This document shows, one piece after another, positions 18,005-26,920 of a DNA stretch of 64,000 nucleotides; within the stretch, counting starts at the first letter, position 1, and every line of letters begins with the position of its first letter. Origin of the DNA: Ignavibacteriales bacterium (GTDB taxonomy: Bacteria; Bacteroidota; Ignavibacteria; Ignavibacteriales; Ignavibacteriaceae); assembly GCA_016707115.1 (NCBI GenBank), contig JADJIH010000001.1, positions 682,001 to 746,000 on the forward strand, read 5' to 3'. Under the pieces are notes generated by a model that had not been told where the DNA came from, did not search any database, and worked only from the letters and a program-made list of their open reading frames with translations. A program made the position numbers and the translations under genes.

Positions 18005-20080
18005 TTACCAATCCTTAGTTAAAGCGATTTTTTCATCATTCCCAAATAAAACTAAAATATCATCCTCTTCAATTTTATAATCAGGTCCCGGCATAACTAA
18101 TTTATTTTCTGCATCGCTTTCATGAAAAATTCCTGCAGTCTTTTTAATCATAAGTATTTCTAAGCCGTATCGATTTCTAAATCGTAATTCACTTAGATTC
18201 TTTCCAATAAATTCTCTTAAGGGTTTCTTTTCAATAATAGCGTATCCATTTGCAATTTTAGATACAATATTTTCATCTAGAGTATTAATCTCTTTAGATA
18301 ATCCTTCAGCCAGGTTGTGCTTGATACTTTCTTTGTTATAAGCTGTAAGTATATCGTTTCGAGAAATCGTTCCGATCACTTTAAGATCATCTTCAGGACT
18401 TACTACAGGAAGTTCCTCAATATCTTGTTTAGTTAATAACTTTAAAGCGTGATCAAGATTCTCATCAGAACGTATTTTACTGATTTTAGTTCTGGCAATA
18501 TCTTCAGCTATAAGAGCATTTTTAAGTGATTCATATTCAGTTATAAGTGGTCGTATTTCGTTTTCAGATATTGCACCAATAAGATTCCCTTGATCGTTTA
18601 CTGTATAGATTCGGTGATGCGGAGACTCCATCAACTTAGCTACTACAAAATTTAATGGAGTTTTTGAGTTCAATATTATTGCATCATAATGCATGATTTC
18701 ATCAACATAAATTGATTTTAGGACATTGGTTTCTTTTCCACTTGAAAGTTTAAAACCTTGTTTTTCTAATAATTTCTGATGAACTGAACCTTTATTTACA
18801 ATCTGAACTATGGTTGAACTTACAATAACTCCTAGCATTAATGGAAGCATAATTGTGTATTCTCTTGACATCTCAAAAATCATCAATATAGCTGTAATAG
18901 GAATTGAGTTGATTCCGGCAAGTGACGCACCCATTCCAACAAGAATAAAAGTTGTAGGATCGGTTGGTATTCCAGTAATCGATGTAGTGAAATATGAGAA
19001 TAAATAACCAAGACAAGCTCCAATAAATAATGCGGGAGCAAATGTGCCTCCGAACCCACCACTATTTAATACTAAAGGTACAAGAGTAAATTTCAATGCT
19101 AGAAGGACAATTACCAATTGCCATGTTGAAGAGTTACTTAGAATATTATTAATTCCCGAATAACCTATCCCAAATATGTCCGAATAAAAATATCCTGAAA
19201 TCCCTACCATTAACCCTACAATAATCATCATCAACCAACTTGGGAATAATCGTACTATTTTGTTTTTGAATAGATTGCTCGTAAGTTCATTATATTTAAG
19301 AAATAAAACCGATATAGATCCAGTTAAAAATCCTAATAATATAAATAAATAAAAATAGCTATAACTTCCAATTTCGGGTGAAGAAAAAACAAAGATAGAT
19401 TCATTTCCTAGAAAGATCCTTGAGATTGCACTTGCGGTAACAGATGATAATATTAAAGCCGAAAAAGTAGGTGTGTGGAAATCGTTTAAAAGAATAATTT
19501 CAAGAGCGAAGAAAACTCCTCCCAAAGGTGTGTTAAATATTGCGGCAATGGCTGCTCCCGAACCTGCTGCTGTGAATATCCTTCTCCTCTGATCAGAAAA
19601 ATTTAATAGTGTGGAAATTTTGCTAGCAACACCTCCACCAAGTTGAGCCGCTGGTCCCTCTGGTCCAACTGTACCTCCAGAACCAATACAAATAACTGGT
19701 GCAAAAAAGTGAAATAATGTCGTTCGGAATTTTATTAAACCACCTCTTAACGCAACTGACTTTATAATTTCAAGCACTCCCCTTTTCTTCGAAATTTCCG
19801 GAGCTGCTTTAATCATCAGACTCTGAATGAACATTCCAATTGCAGGAAGGATTATAACTGCAGCAGCACCGAGAAAATATAATCCTTCTTTAGTTCTCTC
19901 AAAAAATACTTTATTAAAAAATTCAATTGATAGATGAAACAGCACAGCGGATAGACCCGCGGCTGCTCCTATAAGAATTGCATAAAAACTAAATACAGTA
20001 TATTCAGGAAATGCAGTTCTATCTAAAAAGAGTTTAGCTTTATCTATGAATTTATTTATTATATTTTTATAATAGTTCAA
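18005..20080 (-). CDS. CLC-family chloride transporter/channel with CBS and TrkA-C domains
   Basis: The 691-residue protein has about ten hydrophobic helices (residues 28-440) of the CLC fold, a CBS pair (about 460-580) and a C-terminal TrkA-C (RCK_C) domain (about 595-691, ending in EEDDILVLFG). The segment GSGGTVGPEGP (133-143) carries the gating glutamate Glu141, and GGTFAPALFIG is the later anion-site loop. By eye, the inner proton-pathway glutamate of E. coli ClC (Glu203) aligns with Ile195 in FALEII, and the GSGIP selectivity loop aligns with a divergent KRGVLEI sequence. These changes leave open whether it is an antiporter or a channel. The CBS and TrkA-C parts probably bind nucleotides for regulation. 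It is the last gene of a minus-strand run, 9 bases after hbd. Confidence 0.9.
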   Translation of the reverse strand: MNYYKNIINKFIDKAKLFLDRTAFPEYTVFSFYAILIGAAAGLSAVLFHLSIEFFNKVFFERTKEGLYFLGAAAVIILPAIGMFIQSLMIKAAPEISKKRGVLEIIKSVALRGGLIKFRTTLFHFFAPVICIGSGGTVGPEGPAAQLGGGVASKISTLLNFSDQRRRIFTAAGSGAAIAAIFNTPLGGVFFALEIILLNDFHTPTFSALILSSVTASAISRIFLGNESIFVFSSPEIGSYSYFYLFILLGFLTGSISVLFLKYNELTSNLFKNKIVRLFPSWLMMIIVGLMVGISGYFYSDIFGIGYSGINNILSNSSTWQLVIVLLALKFTLVPLVLNSGGFGGTFAPALFIGACLGYLFSYFTTSITGIPTDPTTFILVGMGASLAGINSIPITAILMIFEMSREYTIMLPLMLGVIVSSTIVQIVNKGSVHQKLLEKQGFKLSSGKETNVLKSIYVDEIMHYDAIILNSKTPLNFVVAKLMESPHHRIYTVNDQGNLIGAISENEIRPLITEYESLKNALIAEDIARTKISKIRSDENLDHALKLLTKQDIEELPVVSPEDDLKVIGTISRNDILTAYNKESIKHNLAEGLSKEINTLDENIVSKIANGYAIIEKKPLREFIGKNLSELRFRNRYGLEILMIKKTAGIFHESDAENKLVMPGPDYKIEEDDILVLFGNDEKIALTKDW

Positions 20081-20089
20081 AGAATTGCT

Positions 20090-20938
20090 TTAATATTTAT
20101 AAAAACCTTCGCCGGATTTACGCCCAAGTTTATTAGCTGCCACCATTTTCTTTAATAATGGGCAGGGACGATATTTAGGATCATTAAATCCATCATATAG
20201 AACGTTCATTATCGCAAGACAAACATCAAGCCCAATAAAATCAGCAAGTGTTAAAGGTCCCATTGGATGTGCCATTCCAAGTTTCATTACGGAGTCGATT
20301 GACTCTTTTGATGCAACACCTTCCATTAATGCAAATACTGCTTCATTTATCATTGGCATTAAAATACGATTTGAGATAAATCCAGGGTAATCGAAGACTT
20401 CAACTGGTTCTTTATCCAATTTGAGTGTTAATAGTTTTATATTCTCATAGGTTTCATCAGAAGTGGAATAGCCTCTAATTATTTCAACTAATTTCATTAC
20501 GGGCACGGGATTCATAAAATGCATTCCAATAAACTTATCAGCTCTACATATTGCAGAAAGTTCCGTTATTGATATTGAAGAAGTATTTGAAGCAAATATA
20601 CAATCTGAATTAAGTCTATTTTCTAAACTATTAAAAATATTAAGTTTAGCCTCTTTATTCTCATATATAGCTTCGATAACTAAATTCATGTCGGGAGGAA
20701 TATTTTTAATACCAATAACTTTACTAATTTTGCTGAGAATATTGATTTTATCGTTTTCAGAAATAAGTTGTTTCTTAATTTGTCTATCAAGATTAGCAGA
20801 AATTGTATTAAGAGCACGGCTAAAACAATCTTCATTCATCTCTGTAAGGAATACATCAAATCCTTTCATCGCAAAAACATGGGCAATACCATTACCCATT
20901 GTACCACCACCGATAACTGCAATTTTTTTTATTTCCAT
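20090..20938 (-). CDS. 3-hydroxybutyryl-CoA dehydrogenase
   Basis: This 282-residue NAD(P)-dependent enzyme interconverts acetoacetyl-CoA and 3-hydroxybutyryl-CoA. The Rossmann motif GGGTMGNGIAH is at 10-20. The catalytic His is in GMHFMNPVPVMKLVEI (about 138), and the C-terminal domain has the family sequences PGFISNRIL and MGPLTLADFIGLD. The length fits single-domain Hbd/PaaH proteins, not the fused FadB. It lies 13 bases after the thiolase stop, forming a two-gene acetoacetyl-CoA unit for butyrate, fatty acid or polyhydroxybutyrate metabolism; the direction cannot be told from the window. Confidence 0.93.
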   Translation of the reverse strand: MEIKKIAVIGGGTMGNGIAHVFAMKGFDVFLTEMNEDCFSRALNTISANLDRQIKKQLISENDKINILSKISKVIGIKNIPPDMNLVIEAIYENKEAKLNIFNSLENRLNSDCIFASNTSSISITELSAICRADKFIGMHFMNPVPVMKLVEIIRGYSTSDETYENIKLLTLKLDKEPVEVFDYPGFISNRILMPMINEAVFALMEGVASKESIDSVMKLGMAHPMGPLTLADFIGLDVCLAIMNVLYDGFNDPKYRPCPLLKKMVAANKLGRKSGEGFYKY

Positions 20939-20951
20939 GTTAATCTCCTTA

Positions 20952-22130
20952 CTAATTATAGTTTTTGACTATCAATGCTGAGGCCTCACCACCGCCTATA
21001 CATAAAGAAGCTAATCCAAACTCAGTATTTTTCTTCTTCATTTCATGTATAAGAGTTACTAAAATTCTTGCTCCACTTGCTCCAATAGGATGACCAAGCG
21101 CCACAGCACCTCCGTTAACATTAACATTATTCTGATTGAGTCCTAGGAGTTTATTTACTGCCAGTGATACAATCGCAAATGCCTCATTAATTTCGTATAA
21201 ACCTATATCTGCAGTTTTCATTCCAGCCTTTATCAAAACTTTATTTATGGCATCAGCTGGAGCTGTTGTAAATTCAATTGGAGCCTTAGCAGCCGAACTA
21301 TGAGCTATAATCTCAACTAATGGCTTCAAACTAAGAGATTTAGCTTTCTCTTCACTCATTATTAATAAAGCAGCTGCTCCATCATTAATACTAGAAGCAT
21401 TGGCTGCAGTTACTACTCCGTTTTTATCGAAAACTGGTTTAAGAGCAGGGATTTTATCAAACTTAACCTTTTCTGGTTCTTCATCTTTATCAATAATAGT
21501 ATCTCCAGTCCTTGATGATATTTTGACTGGATAAATTTCTTCATTAAACCTACCTGAATTGCTTGCTTCTATAGCGCGCTTGTATGATTGAACCGCAAAA
21601 CTATCTAACTCTTCACGTGTAAAAGAAAAATCTCTAGCACAAGATTCAGCACAGCTTCCCATATGGATATTATTATACGGATCCCAGAGTCCGTCTAAAA
21701 CAATAGAATCTTTTATTTCCCCATGCCCCAATCGATATCCATTTCGTGCATTATGTAAAAGATAAGGGGCATTACTCATACTTTCTTGCCCACCAGCAAT
21801 AATAATCTCTGCATCGCCCAATGCTATTGCCTGTTGTGCAAGCATAACTGATTTAAGTCCGCTTCCACACATTTTATTTATAGTTAAACATTCAGTTTTA
21901 TTTGGCAATCCCGCAAATATTGCTGCCTGCCTAGCGGGTGCTTGTCCCTGTCCACCCATCAACACATTTCCCATTATCACTTCATCAATTAAGTTTAGAT
22001 CAATTTTTGAATCTTCTAGAACAGCTTTAATTGCAAAACTTCCAAGCTGCCCTGAAGAAAAAGATGAAAGCACACCATTAAAAGAACCTATTGCGGTTCT
22101 TTTTGCAGATACAATAACTACTTTTTTCAT
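20952..22130 (-). CDS. Acetyl-CoA acetyltransferase (thiolase)
   Basis: The 392-residue cytosolic thiolase condenses two acetyl-CoA or cleaves 3-ketoacyl-CoA. The nucleophile Cys88 is in INKMCGSGLKS, the His of GHPIGASGARI lies near residue 349, and the second active-site Cys is in LCIGGGEAS near 379. The sequence between fits the biosynthetic (degradative-short) acetoacetyl-CoA thiolase type better than the beta-oxidation FadA type. AAAGGAC precedes the ATG at 22130. It is followed directly by hbd in the same operon. Confidence 0.94.
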   Translation of the reverse strand: MKKVVIVSAKRTAIGSFNGVLSSFSSGQLGSFAIKAVLEDSKIDLNLIDEVIMGNVLMGGQGQAPARQAAIFAGLPNKTECLTINKMCGSGLKSVMLAQQAIALGDAEIIIAGGQESMSNAPYLLHNARNGYRLGHGEIKDSIVLDGLWDPYNNIHMGSCAESCARDFSFTREELDSFAVQSYKRAIEASNSGRFNEEIYPVKISSRTGDTIIDKDEEPEKVKFDKIPALKPVFDKNGVVTAANASSINDGAAALLIMSEEKAKSLSLKPLVEIIAHSSAAKAPIEFTTAPADAINKVLIKAGMKTADIGLYEINEAFAIVSLAVNKLLGLNQNNVNVNGGAVALGHPIGASGARILVTLIHEMKKKNTEFGLASLCIGGGEASALIVKNYN

Positions 22131-22210
22131 AATGTCCTTTAATGAAATTGATTTTATTTTTGACCAAAAATAAAGAAATAATATTAAAGAATCAGAAAGA
22201 AGTTTGATTA

Positions 22211-23329
22211 TTAAGAATAAGTAAGTTTAGAAAGTTGGAAAATAATATTACTGACTGCAATATTAAGGTTGATGTTATTTCTGAATGTTGAGGAAATGTG
22301 ATCGAGTTTATTAGCAACTTCTGAAACATCTGCATCAGGAAATTTTGAGTTAAATTTTTCCAGAGTCTCAATCTGTTTTAAAAAGTAGAACCTGCCGCGT
22401 TCAATAAATCTATACTTCTGATAGTCATTTAGCCAAATGATTATCATAGTAATTACCAATTTGATCCTTGTTACATCTGATTCACTTAACATCTCTTCAA
22501 ACTCCAATAAAGCGGAGTGATATTTTTTTCCAAATGAATATCTTAATATTTTTATTGTTTTATCTAATAGGTCTTCAAAATTATTTTCTATTAACGATAT
22601 TGCAGTCTGTGTAGAACCACCGGAAAATGATACAACTTCTTTTGCAATCGAAGATTCAATTTCAAATTCTTCTATCAAGATAGATAACAATTCATTGTCT
22701 TCAAGAGGTTGAAAGTTTATTTTCCAGCACCGTGATCTGATTGTTTCGCGTAATTTTTCAGGTGCGGATGTACAAAGAATAAAAATTACACCTTCCGGTG
22801 GTTCTTCCAAATTTTTAAGAAGTGCATTCTGTGATTCTTCATTCATTAAATGAGCTTGGGAAATGAGAATTATTCTAAACTTAATATCTTCATAATTAAA
22901 AGAAAGGAATCTTTTAATATCTCTTATGCTGCTAATTTTTATAAGGTTAGCCCTAGGAATCTGAACTTTATAATAATGATTTTTTGATTTCTTTTTAAAC
23001 TCTAAATTGATCTGATCAATTTCATCTTCTGTAAGTTTTTCGTAAGGATCATTCTGTTCTGTTTCACTTTTACCTCTAGGCAGCGGTAAAATGTATTTAA
23101 TGTATGGTTCGGAGAGGTTATCAATTAGAGAGAATACTGATTTTGATTTGTCCTGATTTTCTTTAGAATGATTTAATTCTTTAGTAAAACATAAGGCAGC
23201 ATTTTCTTTACCAACACCATCTGCCCCTGTAAATAAAAATGCATGTGGAATGTTTCCACTTTGTAAAATATTAGATAGTATAATTTTTACTTTATCATTT
23301 CCAGCTATTTCATCAATATAAATACTCAT
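22211..23329 (-). CDS. holB: DNA polymerase III delta' subunit
   Basis: The delta' subunit belongs to the AAA+ clamp-loader complex that places the sliding clamp on DNA. The N-terminus YIDEIAGNDKVKIIL and NIPHAFLFTGADGVGK (Walker-like loop 35-42) fits the family start, followed by sensor sequences (LLKNLEEPPEGV, LCTSAPEKL, TIRSRCW). The usual four-cysteine zinc motif is not evident. The C-terminal third is a helical collar domain. The ATG at 23329 has no Shine-Dalgarno sequence: it directly abuts the U-tract of an intrinsic terminator. There is no later start that would keep the conserved N-terminus. Confidence 0.9.
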   Translation of the reverse strand: MSIYIDEIAGNDKVKIILSNILQSGNIPHAFLFTGADGVGKENAALCFTKELNHSKENQDKSKSVFSLIDNLSEPYIKYILPLPRGKSETEQNDPYEKLTEDEIDQINLEFKKKSKNHYYKVQIPRANLIKISSIRDIKRFLSFNYEDIKFRIILISQAHLMNEESQNALLKNLEEPPEGVIFILCTSAPEKLRETIRSRCWKINFQPLEDNELLSILIEEFEIESSIAKEVVSFSGGSTQTAISLIENNFEDLLDKTIKILRYSFGKKYHSALLEFEEMLSESDVTRIKLVITMIIIWLNDYQKYRFIERGRFYFLKQIETLEKFNSKFPDADVSEVANKLDHISSTFRNNINLNIAVSNIIFQLSKLTYS

Positions 23330-23351
23330 AAAAAAAGGCGCTCAAGGCGCC
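23330..23351 (-). terminator. Intrinsic terminator abutting the holB start codon
   Basis: Read on the minus strand, GGCGC (23351-23347), loop CTTGA and GCGCC (23341-23337) form a 5-bp GC-only stem followed by seven T (23336-23330). The next three bases are the holB ATG. It lies six bases after the DUF2795 stop (23358). It should end the M23/DUF2795 transcript, and it also occupies the normal ribosome-binding position of holB. Confidence 0.75.
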
Positions 23352-23357
23352 ATAAAG

Positions 23358-23579
23358 TTATTCATCCTCATCATTATAGAAAAAATCCTCATCAGAAGGA
23401 TAGTCAGGCCAAATGTCTTCAATAGATTCATAAGGTTCATCCGAATCTTCTAGCTCTTTAAGATTTTCCATAACTTCATAGGGTGCGCCGATACGTTCGG
23501 CATATTCTATTAACTCTTCTTTAGTAGCTGGCCAAGGAGCATCATCTAAATAAGCTGCAAGTTCCACTGTCCATATCAT
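23358..23579 (-). CDS. Small acidic DUF2795-like protein
   Basis: This 73-residue protein contains the core PATKEELIEYAERIGAP-EVMENL, which resembles the DUF2795 helix-turn-helix-like small domain. The second half is strongly acidic (DSDEPYESIEDIWPDYPSDED and a final NDEDE), so the protein has a high negative charge. The ATG at 23579 has a GGAGG sequence about ten bases upstream. It lies 22 bases after the M23 peptidase gene and is closed by a strong terminator. Function of DUF2795 is not established; nucleic-acid binding seems unlikely for so acidic a protein. Confidence 0.75.
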   Translation of the reverse strand: MIWTVELAAYLDDAPWPATKEELIEYAERIGAPYEVMENLKELEDSDEPYESIEDIWPDYPSDEDFFYNDEDE

Positions 23580-23601
23580 TTATACAAAATCCTCCGAAAT
23601 A

Positions 23602-24522
23602 TTAATTGCTAAGATTAGATTCAAAATAATTGTATTCATCAAAGAAGAACTCTGACGGATTTAAATTTTGCCCATTATGTAAAACTTCATAGTGTAAATG
23701 TGGACCAGAAGATAAACCTGAATTGCCAGATTTTGCAATCGACTGATTTCGATTAACAGTTTGTCCTTCTCTTACACTTACAGTTGATAAATGAGCATAT
23801 ATTGTCTGGTAACCAAACCCATGATCAATTTCGACAGTAAGGCCATACCCGCCTTTAATTCCAACAAAAATTACTTTACCTTTTCCAGTTGCTTTTACAA
23901 TAGTTCCAACATCATTAATTATATCTATACCATTGTGCATTTTATTAATTCTCAAAATCGGATGTAATCGCATTCCAAAACTTTCACTGCTAAATCTTCC
24001 CTCAGTTGGAACTATTGCTGGAATGGATTCAAATAGATTATTATTCATCTTTAATTTTGATGAAATCTCTTCGTACTGTACTTTTTCAAATTCAAATTTT
24101 CTCAAAACTTTATCAGCTATATCGATAGCGTCAGAAATATCGGAACCTAAATCTTCGTAAAGTTTTGAAATCTGATTATTTCCACCAATACCCAACTTTC
24201 TTTCTTCAACGCTGACCGGAGTAAGATTAACAGCTAAACGTAAATCGTTACTGATACCAGTAAGAGTATTCAATTCAGATTCAAGTCTGACATATTGATT
24301 TGATAGAGTTAAAAATTTATCCTTTAAAAGTTGGTTTTCTTTTTTCAAAGACTGAAGATAATCATCATTACTGGACAGATTAGATATAAGGTAAAACATA
24401 CCAAACAAAATAGAGCTAAAGAGTAATACCGAGGCGATAAAAACTGCTATAGCTTTTTCCTTGAAGTGCTTTATTTCAAGGAAGTTAAGGCTCTTTTCAG
24501 AGAAATAGTAAAACTTCTTCAT
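23602..24522 (-). CDS. Membrane-anchored M23 family metallopeptidase
   Basis: A single N-terminal membrane helix (about 24-47) anchors a periplasmic coiled coil (about 52-100) and a C-terminal M23/LytM domain (about 185-295). Zinc-site residues His196 and Asp200 (MHNGIDI) and His275/His277 (HLHYEV) are present, so the enzyme is probably active, cleaving peptidoglycan cross-bridges. The length of 306 residues and the layout match cell-separation or elongation endopeptidases of the MepM/DipM kind. Upstream it follows hprK by 60 bases; downstream it is followed closely by the DUF2795 gene. Confidence 0.9.
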   Translation of the reverse strand: MKKFYYFSEKSLNFLEIKHFKEKAIAVFIASVLLFSSILFGMFYLISNLSSNDDYLQSLKKENQLLKDKFLTLSNQYVRLESELNTLTGISNDLRLAVNLTPVSVEERKLGIGGNNQISKLYEDLGSDISDAIDIADKVLRKFEFEKVQYEEISSKLKMNNNLFESIPAIVPTEGRFSSESFGMRLHPILRINKMHNGIDIINDVGTIVKATGKGKVIFVGIKGGYGLTVEIDHGFGYQTIYAHLSTVSVREGQTVNRNQSIAKSGNSGLSSGPHLHYEVLHNGQNLNPSEFFFDEYNYFESNLSN

Positions 24523-24582
24523 AAATGGTGGGGCAACTTAAAGATTTTGGGTTGTTTTGTCAACATCTAAATAATGTAAAAT

Positions 24583-25596
24583 TCACTCAAAATCATGCTC
24601 AAAATAGTCTACTCCCCTGCTTTCAAGATTAGTTTTGCTCTTAATCCTCTCGTTAAGCCTTTCCTGAAATATTTTAGCCGCATCATGTCCGTAATGTTTT
24701 AATAAATAATTTAAACTTATTACCTCTGATATAACAGTGATATTTTTTCCGGGTATAATTGGCAACTTAATATAGGGTATTTCTACTCCCATAATTGTTA
24801 CAAATTTGTCATCCAACCCTGTTCTTGTGTATTCTGTATTTTCATCCCATGATTCTAACTCTACAACAATTTCAAGTCTTTTTTGAAATCTTATGGCTCT
24901 TACACCAAACATACTTTGAATATCTATTATACCAAGACCGCGAATTTCCATAAACTTCTGACCAAGTTCAGAACCAGAACCCATTAGAATGCCCTCACCT
25001 TTTTTAGTAAGAATAATAACATCATCCGCAACCAGACGATGTCCTCGCTCAATAAGATCCAAAGCAACTTCACTTTTCCCAATCCCTGATTTTCCGCCAA
25101 ATAAAATTCCGACTCCATATACATCTACAAATGAACCATGTAATGTAATTCTTGGTGCAAATTGGTCATCAAGAAAATCACTTAATAAATAAACCAATTT
25201 TGTGGTCGAAAAACTCGTATTAAATAGCGGCACATTATTTTGATTTGCTTTTTCAAGTAACTGTGGAAATGGTCGGTTATCATCAGTAAGAATGATACAA
25301 GGGATATTAAATGCAAAAATTCTTTCTAATGATTCAAGTTTTTTCTCATCGCTGAGCTGTTCAAGATATCTCATTTCAGTATTACCAAAAACCTGAATAC
25401 GAGTATATGAGAAGAGATCAACAAAACCGGCCAGAGCTAATCCTGGCCGATGAAGATTTTGATCAACAATTTTTTTATCAAAATCATTTTTTTCTGTTAG
25501 TAATTTAAGTTTACAAATAGTTTTTGCATTCTTATAGAGAAAACCAATGTTAATGTTTTCTTTACGCGTTACTGCATTCTGATCTATCTTAATCAT
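24583..25596 (-). CDS. hprK: HPr kinase/phosphorylase
   Basis: HprK phosphorylates and dephosphorylates a serine of HPr. The N-terminal domain (about 1-130) is typical, and the C-terminal kinase domain has the P-loop GGKSGIGKS (167-175), the catalytic VADDVII (Asp191/Asp192), and the K-M-like signature segment EIRGLGIIDI. Length 337 is normal. Its ATG overlaps the hpf stop by 4 bases. No HPr, enzyme I or PtsN gene is in the window, so its partner is elsewhere. In many Gram-negative bacteria an hpf-hprK pair lies with rpoN and PTS-Ntr genes; here only the pair is kept. Confidence 0.95.
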   Translation of the reverse strand: MIKIDQNAVTRKENINIGFLYKNAKTICKLKLLTEKNDFDKKIVDQNLHRPGLALAGFVDLFSYTRIQVFGNTEMRYLEQLSDEKKLESLERIFAFNIPCIILTDDNRPFPQLLEKANQNNVPLFNTSFSTTKLVYLLSDFLDDQFAPRITLHGSFVDVYGVGILFGGKSGIGKSEVALDLIERGHRLVADDVIILTKKGEGILMGSGSELGQKFMEIRGLGIIDIQSMFGVRAIRFQKRLEIVVELESWDENTEYTRTGLDDKFVTIMGVEIPYIKLPIIPGKNITVISEVISLNYLLKHYGHDAAKIFQERLNERIKSKTNLESRGVDYFEHDFE

Positions 25597-25895
25597 CTGG
25601 TCTTCGATACTTTTTTAGATTTAATTTTCTCTAACTGCCTGCGGAGTTTTTCTGTAACCGAAACAACAGCCGTCTTAAAATCCTCTGTCTGATCGGCAGC
25701 ATTTAGTGTTTGCCCAGGAACATTTAAAACAACTTCCACTTTTTTAATACTATTAGCTGTGTTTTGATAACTAAGAATTACATCTGCACTGAAGATCTCA
25801 TCGTTAAATTTTTCCAATGAGGATAGTTCGTCTTTTATAAACTCTTTAAGAGTATCGTGAGCTTTGAATTTGCGGGCAGTTATCTGGATATTCAT
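25593..25895 (-). CDS. hpf: Ribosome hibernation promoting factor (short form)
   Basis: This 100-residue protein matches the N-terminal beta-alpha-beta domain of HPF/RaiA (NIQITARKFKAHDTLKEFI, then ADVILSY and VEVVLNVPGQTL). It binds the small ribosomal subunit in the stationary phase. The C-terminal dimerisation domain of long HPF is absent. The ATG at 25895 has a GGAGG ribosome binding site. It overlaps hprK by 4 bases and follows the Xer gene by 15 bases. Confidence 0.93.
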   Translation of the reverse strand: MNIQITARKFKAHDTLKEFIKDELSSLEKFNDEIFSADVILSYQNTANSIKKVEVVLNVPGQTLNAADQTEDFKTAVVSVTEKLRRQLEKIKSKKVSKTR

Positions 25896-25910
25896 ATTAT
25901 CCTCCGTTGT

Positions 25911-26792
25911 TTAAGATTTTGGATGTGATTTTTTATAAGTGGATTTAAGCCGCTCTATACTTACATGAGTATAGATTTGAGTTGTTGATAAATTTTCGTG
26001 CCCCAGTATCTCCTTTACTGCCCTTAAATCTGCACCATTATCCAACATATGAGTAGCTGCACTATGGCGAAGAATATGAGGACTTTTCTTTTTTATATCC
26101 GAAACTTTAGTCAAGTATTTATTTATCATTCTATGAACTAATCTTGGGTAAAGTTTATCATTTTTTTTAGTACGAATCAAGTAGTCATCATAAGAATTAA
26201 CTGGATTTTTTAGAAGATATTCACTAAGAATTTGAAGTGACTTTTCTCCGATAGGAACGATTCGCATTTTATTTCCTTTTCCGAGAACCCTTACCTGAGC
26301 TCTTTTCATATCAACGCTTGAGTATTTTAAATCACAAAGTTCACTAACGCGTAGTGCACACCCGTATAATAATTCAAATACTACTTTTACAAGTTCAGAA
26401 TTTTCTTCAGATTCTTCTGCCAATTCATAAATCTGAAGAATTAGATTTGTTGAAACTACTTCGGGAAGTTTTCTATTAGATTTAGGATTAGAAATAAATG
26501 ATAATGGATTTTCATTAATCAGATCATTTTGAAAAGCATATTTTAGAGTACTTCTTAGAGCAGCGAGTTTTCTTGCGATAGATTTTTTGTCAAGATCTTT
26601 TTCACTAAGAATCATTAAGTAAGATTTTACAAACCTTTCCGTAATTGCCGATAATTCAGTTTTTTGCTTTTCAATACAGTAGCTTATAAACTCTCCTAAA
26701 TCAGTTCTATAAGATTTGATGGTATTATCAGAATAGCGTCTGATGTTTTTGATCTCTGTTAAGTATTTTTCAGCCAATTCATCAATTTTCAT
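25911..26792 (-). CDS. Tyrosine recombinase XerC/XerD
   Basis: The 293-residue protein has the N-terminal SAM-like core-binding domain (about 1-95) and a catalytic domain with the full set Arg148 (ALRVSEL), Lys172 (GKGNKMR), His239 and Arg242 (HILRHSA), His265 (GHENLS) and the nucleophile Tyr274 (IYTHVS). Length and context among housekeeping genes point to a chromosome-dimer resolvase (XerC or XerD) rather than a phage integrase. I cannot assign C or D by eye. The dif site is not seen here. Confidence 0.92.
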   Translation of the reverse strand: MKIDELAEKYLTEIKNIRRYSDNTIKSYRTDLGEFISYCIEKQKTELSAITERFVKSYLMILSEKDLDKKSIARKLAALRSTLKYAFQNDLINENPLSFISNPKSNRKLPEVVSTNLILQIYELAEESEENSELVKVVFELLYGCALRVSELCDLKYSSVDMKRAQVRVLGKGNKMRIVPIGEKSLQILSEYLLKNPVNSYDDYLIRTKKNDKLYPRLVHRMINKYLTKVSDIKKKSPHILRHSAATHMLDNGADLRAVKEILGHENLSTTQIYTHVSIERLKSTYKKSHPKS

Positions 26793-26920
26793 AACGCAAA
26801 TCTATTAATCTAATGCGTACAATAATATGGATTCAAAAAATTGTTTTGAAGACTGATCCGCAATAGTATTTATTTTGTTCGGGATCAAGAGGGATTCTTG
26901 CTTATTTTGTTTTATTCTAA

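Noticed and set aside
25911..26792. Tyrosine recombinase as sign of an integrated element
   Set aside because: It is flanked by housekeeping genes (hpf, hprK, ybeY) and has XerC/D length; no att sites, tRNA or phage genes are near.
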